Positions 37,013 to 50,135 of a stretch of 64,000 nucleotides of DNA are shown piece after piece. Source of the DNA: Sedimenticola thiotaurini (GTDB taxonomy: Bacteria > Pseudomonadota > Gammaproteobacteria > Chromatiales > Chromatiaceae); the NCBI GenBank assembly GCA_007713595.1, contig VMRY01000010.1, forward strand, positions 106,161-170,160, in the 5' to 3' direction. A model generated the notes under the pieces. That model had not been told where the DNA came from. It made no database searches and saw nothing but the letters and a program-made list of their open reading frames with translations. The position numbers and the translations under genes are program-made. Within the stretch, counting starts at the first letter, position 1, and each line of letters begins with the position of its first letter.

Positions 37013-38100
37013 TGAAGAATCCTGTAGACAGCCAGAGTACTCTCTACCATGGCATCGAGCGTAAACGCGGGATCCACGGATGTTCGTGTCTCATGAATAG
37101 GTGATTGGTATAATTTCTCAATCGCCTGCGCAAGACCATCAACATCCTGATTTTTTATAATGTAGCCGTTCACTCCATCGACTACCAGATTACGCAGCCC
37201 TTCAAATGTCGTTGCGATCACGGGGGCGTTCATCGCCAGTCCTTCTGTAACAGTACGACCAACATTACCCATTTTAAGTGATGCATTGACCATTACATCA
37301 AATAGGCTATACAGCTCTGGCATACGTGTTTGGCTGCCAGCAAAAACAATTTCTTTCTCTACACCAAGCGAAATAGACAAGCGCTTCAAACTCTCCAGGT
37401 ACTCCTGCTTGTCCTGCCTTACTCCACCTACAATCACACCGCGTATTCCAGGAATTGCCTCTTTGCACTTGGCAATGGCCTTAATGAAGGTCTCATAATC
37501 CTTAAGGTAAGTGATACGTCCAACACTGCCGACAATGTACGCATTATCTAGACCGAGGCTATTTCTGAGCGCATCAACAAAGGAACTATCAACCACAGCT
37601 GGATCAAAGACGGCCATATCAACCCCACGTTGAATCACATGGAGCTTATTTTCATCGAGTCCTGGATAGTTGTTTAACAAATAATCCTTAATCACTTCAC
37701 TGACGCAGATAGTTTGATCACCCGTTGTCATAATCTGGCTATATCGATTAACACTATTCATACCATGTACGGTGGTTACAAATGGAAATTGCTTTTTACT
37801 ATTTGCAAAATGACAAAGCCATGCAGGCACCCTGCTTCTTGCATGAATGATATCTGGTTGTATACGGGCAAACAGACGCCTCAACTTAAAACTACGAAAG
37901 GGAACCGACAACGGGTTCTTACCACAGACGTCAAAGGTAATATGCCTACCGCCCATTTCAGTAATCAGTGGAACCATTTTCCCGCCATTACTGATCACAA
38001 TGCTCTCATGCCCTCGCTTCACAAACTCTCGATTTAGCTCAATAACACCGCGTTCTACACCACCCTCGTTCAGCTCAGGTAATAGCTGGATTATTTTCAT
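37009..38100 (-). CDS. GT4-family glycosyltransferase
   Basis: A 363-residue GT-B enzyme. LLPELNEGGVERGVIELNR (5-23) is the N-terminal loop typical of WaaG-like GT4 proteins, followed by IIHARSRVPAWLCHFAN. In the donor domain are VGSVGRITYLKDYETFIKAI (about 193-212) and VNASLKMGNVGRTVTEGLAMNAPVIAT, in which the usual E-x7-E pair is partly changed (first E replaced). It follows the GT9 gene by 135 bp and overlaps the next GT4 gene by 4 bp. Role in core or chain assembly is inferred. Confidence 0.84.
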   Translation of the reverse strand: MKIIQLLPELNEGGVERGVIELNREFVKRGHESIVISNGGKMVPLITEMGGRHITFDVCGKNPLSVPFRSFKLRRLFARIQPDIIHARSRVPAWLCHFANSKKQFPFVTTVHGMNSVNRYSQIMTTGDQTICVSEVIKDYLLNNYPGLDENKLHVIQRGVDMAVFDPAVVDSSFVDALRNSLGLDNAYIVGSVGRITYLKDYETFIKAIAKCKEAIPGIRGVIVGGVRQDKQEYLESLKRLSISLGVEKEIVFAGSQTRMPELYSLFDVMVNASLKMGNVGRTVTEGLAMNAPVIATTFEGLRNLVVDGVNGYIIKNQDVDGLAQAIEKLYQSPIHETRTSVDPAFTLDAMVESTLAVYRILQ

Positions 38101-38235
38101 AACTTTTTTCCATTGGATTCCAAATCATTCTGCTGCACTCGCAATGGATCTGTAGCTAAACAGGCACATAAAATATGTACGGCAATAATAACCAAGGGCT
38201 TCAACAAACGCGTGATCTCAATTCACAATAGTGCA

Positions 38236-39162
38236 TTACTGATCCAGATAGAGACCCAGATGGTCAAGTCCATCTTCGATTCGAATATTTGTATAGTAAT
38301 CACCAACAATTAACTGGCTACTTGCCGGCGGATGATTCGTCGCAAAATAGGTACGGTCAAACAGCGCGACACTCCAGGGTCCAAACGGTGCTGACCGGAT
38401 CCAGTTTGTTGCCCCGAATATCCCGATAGTGGGTGTCTTCTGAACTGCCGAGAGATGCATCGGCCCTGAGTCAGTCGACACCGTCAAGCAGGCTGTTTTT
38501 AATAGCTGCTTTAATTCAGGAATTGTTGTTTTTCCGGCAGCAACCTCTATCTTTCCTGGTATGAGTCGAGCAATATGCTGAACATACTCCAGCTCTTCAG
38601 CGCTTCCTGTCATAACAAAGGGCAGTTCAAATCGATCTTTTAACTTCTCTGCAAACTCAATCCATTTACAATCAGGAAGTCTTTTGGATATCCATTTTTC
38701 ACTAGAGCCCACATTCAGGACAATAAAACTCTTCTCTCGCGATTCAGGACTCATATCAATTGGGTTAAAGCAGTCCGTTCGATGAGCAATATCTGCAAGG
38801 ATTTTTGTTGTTTGTTGCTGCTGATTCGTACCTTTGGAGTTTACCCGGCGCGTCAGAGCCAATGCCGTCATCGCGCGACTTCTGTCATTACTTTGCAGAT
38901 CAACAATCACATCAAAATGATTTCGCCAAATTTCAGACAGCGCCCTAAATCCCTCCCTGACACTTTTATTCCGCATTACAACAAACGAATCACACTCATC
39001 CTGATAGAGTGCTTGGCCGATAGGTGAAGTTATAAGTGTTGGGGGATACTTACAGGCACGCACAACAGGTATTGTAGAGGCAATATCACCCAACGCACTA
39101 AAACGAATAATCCCGACCCTTTTCATCTTGCTAGGTATTATCCAGCGGTATTGAAATTTCAA
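38236..39162 (-). CDS. GT9-family heptosyltransferase-like protein
   Basis: A 308-residue GT9 protein. RVGIIRFSALGDIASTIPVVRA (15-36) is the GxGD-type start of heptosyltransferases WaaC/WaaF/WaaQ; DVIVDLQSNDRSRAM and STDSGPMHLSAVQKTPTIGIFG (ADP-heptose site) follow. It adds a heptose to the LPS inner core in the cytoplasm, using ADP-heptose from the HldE/GmhA pathway encoded convergently. Shorter than the usual 340-350 residues of WaaC/WaaF. Which heptosyltransferase it is cannot be told from sequence alone. Confidence 0.84.
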   Translation of the reverse strand: MKFQYRWIIPSKMKRVGIIRFSALGDIASTIPVVRACKYPPTLITSPIGQALYQDECDSFVVMRNKSVREGFRALSEIWRNHFDVIVDLQSNDRSRAMTALALTRRVNSKGTNQQQQTTKILADIAHRTDCFNPIDMSPESREKSFIVLNVGSSEKWISKRLPDCKWIEFAEKLKDRFELPFVMTGSAEELEYVQHIARLIPGKIEVAAGKTTIPELKQLLKTACLTVSTDSGPMHLSAVQKTPTIGIFGATNWIRSAPFGPWSVALFDRTYFATNHPPASSQLIVGDYYTNIRIEDGLDHLGLYLDQ

Positions 39163-39171
39163 AAAGCGGTT

Positions 39172-40161
39172 CTAAAACCATTGATCTACCATCCAATCCA
39201 CACAGCGGGACGCCTCATTAAAAGTACCTGGAGGAGTCCCCAGCTTGCCGGTTTTTTGCCACTGCTCATAAGTTGTTGCCCAGCCACCCTCGATCAATTG
39301 TGCTACACCTTTAGTTATACGACTTACACGCCTCTGCTTCAGAGAAATAAGTCCGACTACCGCACCCGATGAGATCGCCTCATAGACCATTGAGACCGAA
39401 TCTTCACTGACCCAGACCGTATGACTCAACCCAAGCTGCTCGACTACCCAGCCTGATGCCGTCTGCTGGCAGGGAACCAATGATAGATTTTTCAATTGCA
39501 ATGCAGCCAGTTTCCCCATAAAGCCCACGGGCGTTCGGCGGGAGTCGCTTAGCACAAAGCTCACTTCAGGCTGTAGTCTCACTATTGATTCTACCTGAGC
39601 TATAACAGAATCATCTTTCCAGTCGTAGTGCGACGAAACTCCCCCCAAAAGTATCAATCCCTGAGACAGTTCTTTTCGGCTGCTAGCAACAACCGTATTC
39701 ATCACCCCTTGGGTAACAAAAACATTTTCGCCATCCGTCTGATCATGGGCGGGTATCACGCAGAGATCAAACAGACTCAGCGGCAGGGAAGGTTTCATGA
39801 TGACCACAGCCCTGGCTGCAAATCGTCGCTTGGCAGCCAGCAGGGCAAAGTGTGTCATGTGTCCAGCACCCATGACGATGTCGGGTGGCGGCAAGGATTT
39901 ACTTGCGGGCGAGATGCCGAACAACCATTGAAGCAGCTGTACTGCGCGGGGTGCAACAGGAATATCGCACTGTTTGACGTTGATTCGCCGGGACAGTGCC
40001 TGACAAAGACCCAATGACTGGTTCTCGTGCCCCGGTTTTCCATCCAGTAGCCGCCAGATCACCACTCTTTTTTCAGCTGATTCTGTCTGCCGCTCATCCA
40101 CCCGGACGGCCCCTTTAGTTTTCGAACAGTGCGAGTGATAGGCGGCGCTGGGGCCGGCCAC
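39172..40161 (-). CDS. Mitochondrial fission ELM1-like family protein
   Basis: A 329-residue protein with VVIWRLLDGKPGHENQSLGLCQAL (34-57) and a second-half LGLSHTVWVSEDSVSMVYEAISSGAVVGLI (about 260-289). These match the bacterial ELM1 (DUF1022) family, a GT-B-like fold often found beside LPS core genes. Its reaction has not been assigned to my knowledge; a glycosyltransferase or sugar-nucleotide-binding role is likely by fold. The ATG at 40161 comes 4 bp after the ilvE stop, and the GT9 gene follows 9 bp later. The first 32 residues are poorly conserved, so a later start is possible. Confidence 0.72.
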   Translation of the reverse strand: MAGPSAAYHSHCSKTKGAVRVDERQTESAEKRVVIWRLLDGKPGHENQSLGLCQALSRRINVKQCDIPVAPRAVQLLQWLFGISPASKSLPPPDIVMGAGHMTHFALLAAKRRFAARAVVIMKPSLPLSLFDLCVIPAHDQTDGENVFVTQGVMNTVVASSRKELSQGLILLGGVSSHYDWKDDSVIAQVESIVRLQPEVSFVLSDSRRTPVGFMGKLAALQLKNLSLVPCQQTASGWVVEQLGLSHTVWVSEDSVSMVYEAISSGAVVGLISLKQRRVSRITKGVAQLIEGGWATTYEQWQKTGKLGTPPGTFNEASRCVDWMVDQWF

Positions 40162-40165
40162 AGCA

Positions 40166-41092
40166 TTACTTAACGTAGGTCAGCCATTCAGGATGTTCCG
40201 CTCGGCGCCCATGGACTTGATCAAAATACATCGATTGCAATTTCTCGGTGATGGGTCCGCGCGTACCACTGCCGATTGTTCGATTATCGACTTCCCGGAT
40301 AGGAGTCACCTCTGCCGCCGTTCCTGTAAAGAACGCTTCATCAGCTATATAGACTTCATCACGTGTGATGCGCTTTTCGACAATCGGAATACCAAGCTCC
40401 TGGGTAAAGGTGAAGATGGTCTTGCGCGTGATGCCATTCAATACAGAAGTTAAGTCCGGTGTATAGATAACACCATCCTTGATCAGGAAGAAGTTTTCAC
40501 CCGAACCTTCCATGACATAACCGCTGGCGTCCAGGATCAGCGCCTCATCATATCCATCAGTCACCGCTTCCTGCAGCGCAAGCATTGAGTTGATGTAGTT
40601 ACCGGTCGCCTTGGCCTTGCACATCAGGGAGTTAACCTGGTGACGGGTATACGATGAGACCCGAATTCGGATACCGTTTTTCAGGTTATCTTCGCCCAGA
40701 TAGGCACCCCACTCCCAGGCAGCGATCATCACATGGGTCCCGAGGCAATCGGCACGGATACCCATGCCTTCTGAACCGTAGAAACAGAGTGGCCGCAGGT
40801 AGGCGGAATCCAGACCGTTATTTTTCACCACATCAATCTGCGCCTGATTCAGGGTAGCCGCATCATAAGGGATCTTCATACCCATGATATGGGCCGATTC
40901 AAACAGCCGCTTGGTGTGCTCTTCCAATTTAAAAATGGCGGGGCCTTTCTCTGTTTTATAGGCACGAACACCCTCAAAAACGCCCAACCCATAATGCAAG
41001 GTGTGGGTTAACACGTGCACCTTGGCTTCACGCCAGGGCACCATCTCGCCATCCAGCCAGATCCAGCCGTCACGGTCCGCGAAGTTCGCCAT
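40166..41092 (-). CDS. ilvE: Branched-chain amino acid aminotransferase
   Basis: A 308-residue class IV PLP aminotransferase. MANFADRDGWIWLDGEMVPW at the start, HTLHYGLGVFEGVRAY, the PLP lysine in SLMCKAKATGNYINSMLAL (about 157) and VMEGSGENFFLIKDGVIYTP are the family marks. It transfers an amino group from glutamate to the ketoacids of valine, leucine and isoleucine. It lies between glnE and LPS core genes, 40 bp after glnE, so it may share their transcript. The length is normal for the family. Confidence 0.94.
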   Translation of the reverse strand: MANFADRDGWIWLDGEMVPWREAKVHVLTHTLHYGLGVFEGVRAYKTEKGPAIFKLEEHTKRLFESAHIMGMKIPYDAATLNQAQIDVVKNNGLDSAYLRPLCFYGSEGMGIRADCLGTHVMIAAWEWGAYLGEDNLKNGIRIRVSSYTRHQVNSLMCKAKATGNYINSMLALQEAVTDGYDEALILDASGYVMEGSGENFFLIKDGVIYTPDLTSVLNGITRKTIFTFTQELGIPIVEKRITRDEVYIADEAFFTGTAAEVTPIREVDNRTIGSGTRGPITEKLQSMYFDQVHGRRAEHPEWLTYVK

Positions 41093-41132
41093 TTATTCTC
41101 TCCACTCGTTCATGTTTACAAAAAACGTTCCG

Positions 41133-43979
41133 CTACGCTTCCATCAGTGACTGCCACAGCGCCCGCACTTGCCCGCGTTCAGTTTGCAACTCACTATTGG
41201 GCACCAAACCCGGTAATTCGCTTAATGCCTTGCGATGATACACTGCACGCAGTGCCCGATAATTGTCTGCCAGACGCTCCGCCACTTCCCCTTCAAACAA
41301 GTGGTGTCGCGCAAGTGATTCGAGCAACCGAATATTATCAGTCCAATCAAGTAGATCCGGATGTTTTGATGACCAGCGTAAAACGCCGTATTGAACCATA
41401 AATTCGATATCGGCGATACCGCCGGAGCCCTGCTTTATATCAAACTGCTGGTCATTGCTCTTATCCAGGGCACCACGCATTTTTTCACGCATTTCACGAA
41501 CATCTTTCTGCAGCTGCTGTGGATCGCGCTCGCGGGACAATACCGTGCGACGAATCTGCTGGAAACGCTCGATCACAGCCGGGTCACCAGCCACCGGCCT
41601 GGCTCGTAGCAACGCCTGATGTTCCCAGGTCCACGCCTCATTCGACTGGTACTGTTCAAACGCCTCCAGGGAACTGACCAGCATGCCAGAATTCCCATTC
41701 GGTCGCAGACGCATATCCACCTCATACAACGTCCCAGCAGGCGTACGGGTCGTGTACATCTGAATCATACGCTGCCCCATTCGGGCATAAAAAAGATCAT
41801 TGGCGATGGAGCGCTCCCCGTCCGTCATTCGATTAGGATTGTCATTGCCATGCAAAAAGACCATGTCCAGATCCGAGCCATAGCCCAGCTCAATACCGCC
41901 CAGCTTGCCGTAACCAATAACCGCAAAACCGGTATCTGTGCCGATCGCACAACTCGGCCTGCCATGTTTAGCCGTCATCAGCGACCAGGCCTGCTCTAAC
42001 ACTTTGGCGGTGACAACCTCGGCAATCTCCGTAAGGTAGTCGCTGACGACCATCAATGGAATATTGCCCGTCAGATCGGCCGCCGCCACGCGCAACAGAT
42101 TACTCTGGGTAAACTGGCGCATTCGCTCCATCTGTTGTTCCAGGTCTTCTGGATCAACCGAGCCCAGCAGGGTATTCAGTTCAGCCTCAAGCCGCTGTTT
42201 TTTCAGTGGCCGATAGAGCCGCCGAGGATCAAGCATCTCATCCAGCAGCAGAGGATGCCGTGCAACCTGCTGCGCAATCCACGGACTGATTCCAGCCAAC
42301 TTGATCAGCTGAGCCAATGCCGTCGGATTCTCCACCAGCAGGGCCAAATAAGCCGTGCGCCGTGTGATGGATTCGAGAATTTTAAGGATCCGCTCCAACG
42401 TTACATCCGGCGCATCCGCTTTTGCAATTTGCTCAAGCAGCATCGGCATCAACTCTTCCAGGCGACCGCGTCCCCGGGAACCGAGACTGCGGCAGGCATA
42501 CCCCTGCTTAAACTCTTTCAGTTTCGCAACTGCATCAGCACCGACCAGAAAGCCTGATGACTCAAGCAGCTCTATCGCTTGATCATCATCCAGCTCCTGA
42601 TCCCACACGGCCTGTAACGGTGAATCTGTTGTAACCTCTTCGCTCAGGGCGAATACGTTATCAAAATGGATCTGCACCTTTTGCCGGTGCTGCTCCAATA
42701 CCCCGTAAAATGTATCCCAATCGCAATAGCCCATTGAGCGGGCGATACGCAGTCGACCCACCTCATCCTCGGGTAGCAGATGGGTCTGCTTATCCTTCCA
42801 GGCCTGTATGCGATTTTCGACAAGACGCAGAAACGCGTAGGCGGCAGTCAGCTCTTCCACCTCTTCCAAAGATAACTGCTGCTTCTCACCCAACACTTCC
42901 AGTACAGGAAGAATCGGGCGAATCTGTAACTCCGGCTCCCGTCCGCCACGAATCAGTTGAAACGCCTGACCGATAAACTCAATCTCCCGGATGCCGCCTG
43001 GACCCAGCTTTACGTTCTCGGCCATACCCTTACGCATCAACTCACGACTGATGAGTCGCTTCATGTCCCGGATCGACTCGATCGCCCCATAATCGAGATA
43101 GCGCCGGTAGATGAAGGGCTTCAGCATGGCCATGATCTCCTGGGCATCAGCGACATCACCCGATACCACCCGGGCCTTGATCATGGCATACCGTTCCCAC
43201 TCACGGGCGTGGGATTGATAATAGTTTTCCATGGCATCAAAAGAGAGCGCCATCGGGCCAGAATCACCAAAAGGTCGTAAACGGGTATCCACGCGAAAGA
43301 CAAAACCATCGGCCGTTTGGCTATTCAGTGCCTTAATCAACTGCTGGCAGAGACGGATAAAAAACTGCTCATTAGGAACAGGTCGGACACCATCGGTCTG
43401 GCCATGCTCTGGATAAGCAAAGATCAGATCAATATCCGATGAGAGATTCAGCTCTCGGGCACCCAGTTTCCCCATGCCCAGGACAACCAGCGACTGTTGC
43501 ACGCCCGCCTCATTCCGCGGGACACCCTGCTTTTCTATGGCCCAGCCATAGAGCAGCCGCAGCGCCTGATCGACACAGGCATCTGCCAACCCGGAAAGAT
43601 CAGCCAACGTCTCGGCCAATGGGGCTCGCTGACTCAGATCGCGCCAGATAATACGCACCATCTGTTCATTGCGAAATCGCCTCAGGTGATGCTGCAAACC
43701 GACTTCATCGGTTACTTCAGCCAGAATACTCGCCAGTTGTGAGGCAATGTCTCCTTCAGCATAGGACTCACTCAGTTGCCCAGACTGCTGCAGACGAACC
43801 AGTAATTCTGGCTCCCGCACGCAACACTGTACGACGAAATCACTCCCCTCCCAGACCTTCAGAAGCTCTTGCTCAAAGCCCTTGGCTGAGCAGAGGGATT
43901 CGGCGATCACAGGAGAACCTGATCGCCAATCACACCATCTTTTATTCGCTTCTTCCTGGGGTTGTAGCAACGGCAACAT
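41133..43979 (-). CDS. glnE: Bifunctional glutamine synthetase adenylyltransferase/deadenylase
   Basis: A 948-residue enzyme that attaches and removes AMP on glutamine synthetase under control of PII. Two nucleotidyltransferase domains are visible: GARELNLSSDIDLIFAYPEHG near 173 and IELGYGSDLDMVFLHGND near 690, each with the G-S-D-x-D motif. The linker and helical region lies between. Length equals the enteric GlnE (946 residues). It is the first gene of the minus-strand run that continues into ilvE and the LPS core genes. Confidence 0.95.
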   Translation of the reverse strand: MLPLLQPQEEANKRWCDWRSGSPVIAESLCSAKGFEQELLKVWEGSDFVVQCCVREPELLVRLQQSGQLSESYAEGDIASQLASILAEVTDEVGLQHHLRRFRNEQMVRIIWRDLSQRAPLAETLADLSGLADACVDQALRLLYGWAIEKQGVPRNEAGVQQSLVVLGMGKLGARELNLSSDIDLIFAYPEHGQTDGVRPVPNEQFFIRLCQQLIKALNSQTADGFVFRVDTRLRPFGDSGPMALSFDAMENYYQSHAREWERYAMIKARVVSGDVADAQEIMAMLKPFIYRRYLDYGAIESIRDMKRLISRELMRKGMAENVKLGPGGIREIEFIGQAFQLIRGGREPELQIRPILPVLEVLGEKQQLSLEEVEELTAAYAFLRLVENRIQAWKDKQTHLLPEDEVGRLRIARSMGYCDWDTFYGVLEQHRQKVQIHFDNVFALSEEVTTDSPLQAVWDQELDDDQAIELLESSGFLVGADAVAKLKEFKQGYACRSLGSRGRGRLEELMPMLLEQIAKADAPDVTLERILKILESITRRTAYLALLVENPTALAQLIKLAGISPWIAQQVARHPLLLDEMLDPRRLYRPLKKQRLEAELNTLLGSVDPEDLEQQMERMRQFTQSNLLRVAAADLTGNIPLMVVSDYLTEIAEVVTAKVLEQAWSLMTAKHGRPSCAIGTDTGFAVIGYGKLGGIELGYGSDLDMVFLHGNDNPNRMTDGERSIANDLFYARMGQRMIQMYTTRTPAGTLYEVDMRLRPNGNSGMLVSSLEAFEQYQSNEAWTWEHQALLRARPVAGDPAVIERFQQIRRTVLSRERDPQQLQKDVREMREKMRGALDKSNDQQFDIKQGSGGIADIEFMVQYGVLRWSSKHPDLLDWTDNIRLLESLARHHLFEGEVAERLADNYRALRAVYHRKALSELPGLVPNSELQTERGQVRALWQSLMEA

Positions 43980-44026
43980 AACGTTTTCTATATCCTCAAT
44001 CTGAGATAAGCAGGGTAAAGAGCCAA

Positions 44027-44440
44027 TCAGGATTGGCCGGCAGCCACACGATAGGGGCCCAATCTCTCCTGCGGCACAAAATGCAGGTGCACCTTCTGAT
44101 CGCCTTCCACCAGATCCGCAAATCGGGCAATCAATTCACTGCGTATCGATTCACCCAGTTCAGCCGGAATCACTATGCGCAGTCGGTTATAACCAGCCGA
44201 ATTACGCTCAGCCACACCCTGGCGGTGCAGCTGGCTAAGTAGATCGGCCCTATTAAGGCAATCTTCATCCAGGATCAAGTAGACCAGTAAACGCTGGCCC
44301 GCCAGCAATCGCTGATACTGAATACCGGATAGTACACGGATATCACTCTCCAGCTCGGCAAATACTTCAGCAGGACAAGCACATCCCAGACACTCGCGTA
44401 CAAACGGCTCAATCGCCTGAGATGGTAGCGGTGTAATCAT
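44027..44440 (-). CDS. Conserved small protein, function unknown
   Basis: The ORF track starts at 44521, but the ATG at 44440 has a strong AAGGGAG 7 nt upstream and removes a poorly conserved N-terminus, leaving about 137 residues (MITPLPSQAIEPFVREC...). A cluster of two cysteines (CLGCACP, about 16-22) could bind metal or a disulfide. The rest is mixed helix/strand with no signal peptide or membrane helix (LLVYLILDEDCL, RIVIPAELGES). I do not recognise the family. It lies between groEL and glnE, 47 bp upstream of the glnE ATG. Confidence 0.6.
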   Translation of the reverse strand: MITPLPSQAIEPFVRECLGCACPAEVFAELESDIRVLSGIQYQRLLAGQRLLVYLILDEDCLNRADLLSQLHRQGVAERNSAGYNRLRIVIPAELGESIRSELIARFADLVEGDQKVHLHFVPQERLGPYRVAAGQS

Positions 44441-44530
44441 AAACAGACTCCCTTCGTTGATTGCCTCCATCCTACCGCCAGCACCGGAAAAGGTGAACCG
44501 CAAGTGGGTAGAGAAAAGCACACAACATAA

Positions 44531-44566
44531 AAAAAACCCTGCCGGATAGCTCCAGCAGGGTTTTTA
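44531..44566 (-). terminator. Intrinsic terminator after groEL
   Basis: On the minus strand the sequence forms CCCTGCTGG AGCTAT CCGGCAGGG, a 9-bp stem with one G-U pair, flanked by A and T runs, and followed by eight T residues. It lies 29 bp after the groEL stop. The opposite strand also carries a T run, so it could serve in both directions. Confidence 0.92.
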
Positions 44567-44594
44567 GTTAGCGCGTATTGGCTAAGGGAGGGGC

Positions 44595-46600
<2,006 letters not shown>

Positions 46601-46658
46601 CTACCGATTTCTCCTAATTTGGCTGTTTACAATAAATGCTTATTATCTGGCGAGGCTG

Positions 46659-46685
46659 TTAGCACTCACCGCGACTGAGTGCTAA
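46659..46685 (-). promoter_or_regulatory. CIRCE operator of groESL (HrcA site)
   Basis: TTAGCACTC-N9-GAGTGCTAA, a perfect match to the CIRCE inverted repeat, sits between the promoter and groES. CIRCE is bound by the HrcA repressor and relieved by heat. Its presence implies that hrcA exists elsewhere in this genome. Confidence 0.95.
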
Positions 46686-46712
46686 TAATAGGGTCGAAAT
46701 AACGATAGTCAA
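46685..46712 (-). promoter_or_regulatory. groESL promoter
   Basis: On the minus strand, TTGACT (46707-46712) and TATTAT (46685-46690) are separated by 16 bp, a good sigma70-type pair. The -10 borders and shares one base with CIRCE, so HrcA binding would block initiation or early elongation. A CCCTTGACT stretch also resembles a sigma32 -35 element, so dual control is possible. Confidence 0.75.
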
Positions 46713-46764
46713 GGGCAGCGGCGATAAAAAATTTCCAAACAGGCTCTAAATTCACCCCAAGAGG

Positions 46765-48496
<1,732 letters not shown>

Positions 48497-48555
48497 TCAG
48501 CCTATCTATTAGGTTACGGAAAATACCGATGCTGCACATGCTCCCCGTCATCCTT

Positions 48556-50106
48556 TCACTCATTTTCTGTCAACCGGGCAGCTGGCGGGACAATACCCCA
48601 GCCAATCAGCAGAGATGCACTCTTCCCCCCCGCTGCGGATCTGATCTTGATCGGAGCACCCACCACCAATGAACCAAATCGCTCGCGATAACTGTCAACA
48701 ACTTCAGGGTTGAATGTGGAGGGTGAAGCAGCGGAACCCATGCTCCAGAGGATCAGAGCGCCATCGCGCCGCATCGCTTCATCATCAACCCAGGGTGAGC
48801 GAGCCTTATTAAGCTCGATAGAGACAGAAGGTCGACTGGCTGCGCCGGAATACCAGGCGGCATTACCGGCCAGCCAGGGATCGCCACCAATATATCGCAA
48901 GGGTTTATCTGTCTGATTCATCCAAAGGCGCTGAACCTCAGCAGCAAGTTCCCTTCCGGGAAAATGGGTTCGTTTACCCGCTTCCCGGTATAATGGCGTT
49001 AACACCTGCACAGCGACATAGGCGGAAATAAAAAACAGATTAATGCCAACAAATGTTCTCATGAAGCGCTTCAACTTCCACTCTGTTGCCGCCACCGAAA
49101 AGAGCGAGGCTACCAGCAGCCCTACAGGAAGAAACAACGGGTAGGCCCACATGGAACGCAGACGCATCCCGGTCACAGTCGAGAGCAGCATCACGGAGAT
49201 GAGAGGCAGTACGAAAACCAAACAGACAAAAAGATTTTCCCGGGAGATAACCGCCGTCGCTCTACGCCATGACAGACCCAGCGCATAGGTCATACCTAGT
49301 ACGGGAACCACTACCGCAACATAGGCAGCAAAGAATTTTAACGGGTTCTTTATATGATCAATCAGACTACTCTCCACACTCCCGCCACTGCGATTCATTG
49401 CATAGTGAATCGTGATGAAGTCATTTGCCACCATCCATATCAAATGGGGCGCCAGCAAAAGCAAAGCCGCCGAAAGCCCGGCATAAAAATGCCTGCGCTT
49501 GAAATAGTGACGCCCCGCTTTATCGAGTAGAAGAAACAGCAACAGCGGCAACAAAAGCACCGCCGCAAAATACTTACTGAGCAAAGCCAGGGCAGCAAAA
49601 ACACCACACAGGATCCAGTCAATCAATCGGTCGTGTTTGTAGCTTCGCCAAAAAAACCAGAGTGTCAGAGACCAGAAAAATAGCAGTGCGACATTCGCGT
49701 TGAACTCAGGGGTGGTGTAATTATGAAAGTAGACACCCTCAAGCAGCAATACGGATAATAGTGCATGGTCCTGATCAACCATTTCACTGGCAATTGACCA
49801 GATCGCATAAAAGGCGATGACCACACAAAGCTGTGAAAGCAGATACTGGCCCCAATCAGAATAGCCCGTCAGCCAGGCCATGCCCTCCATCATCCAGGCC
49901 GACACCGGTGGGTGCTTGTCATAGCCCCATTGCCACTCATTCCCCCAAACAAGTCCCTCGATAACATCCAACGGAAGATTCTGGTTGAGCAATGCGGGAA
50001 TCAGTGTCCATAACAGCAGATGCAACGCAAGGACCACAAAAAGCAATCTGGCAGGTGGAAGGGGCCACACTGATGAAGCATTTTTTACCGCAGGATTAGA
50101 CATCAC
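48556..50106 (-). CDS. GT39/ArnT-like membrane glycosyltransferase
   Basis: A 516-residue membrane protein with about 12-13 helices. DVIEGLVWGNEWQWGYDKHPP (about 46-66, in the first periplasmic loop) carries the acidic residues and the KHPP motif of the PMT/ArnT family, which transfers sugars from undecaprenyl-phosphate donors in the periplasm. It lies in line with a GT2 gene and a GtrA gene, a set that resembles phage-type O-antigen modification cassettes (GtrA, GtrB, Gtr). The acceptor is unknown. Start ATG at 50106 is family-typical. Confidence 0.83.
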   Translation of the reverse strand: MMSNPAVKNASSVWPLPPARLLFVVLALHLLLWTLIPALLNQNLPLDVIEGLVWGNEWQWGYDKHPPVSAWMMEGMAWLTGYSDWGQYLLSQLCVVIAFYAIWSIASEMVDQDHALLSVLLLEGVYFHNYTTPEFNANVALLFFWSLTLWFFWRSYKHDRLIDWILCGVFAALALLSKYFAAVLLLPLLLFLLLDKAGRHYFKRRHFYAGLSAALLLLAPHLIWMVANDFITIHYAMNRSGGSVESSLIDHIKNPLKFFAAYVAVVVPVLGMTYALGLSWRRATAVISRENLFVCLVFVLPLISVMLLSTVTGMRLRSMWAYPLFLPVGLLVASLFSVAATEWKLKRFMRTFVGINLFFISAYVAVQVLTPLYREAGKRTHFPGRELAAEVQRLWMNQTDKPLRYIGGDPWLAGNAAWYSGAASRPSVSIELNKARSPWVDDEAMRRDGALILWSMGSAASPSTFNPEVVDSYRERFGSLVVGAPIKIRSAAGGKSASLLIGWGIVPPAARLTENE

Positions 50107-50135
50107 ATCCCGCCCATAATATTCGCCACATAAAA

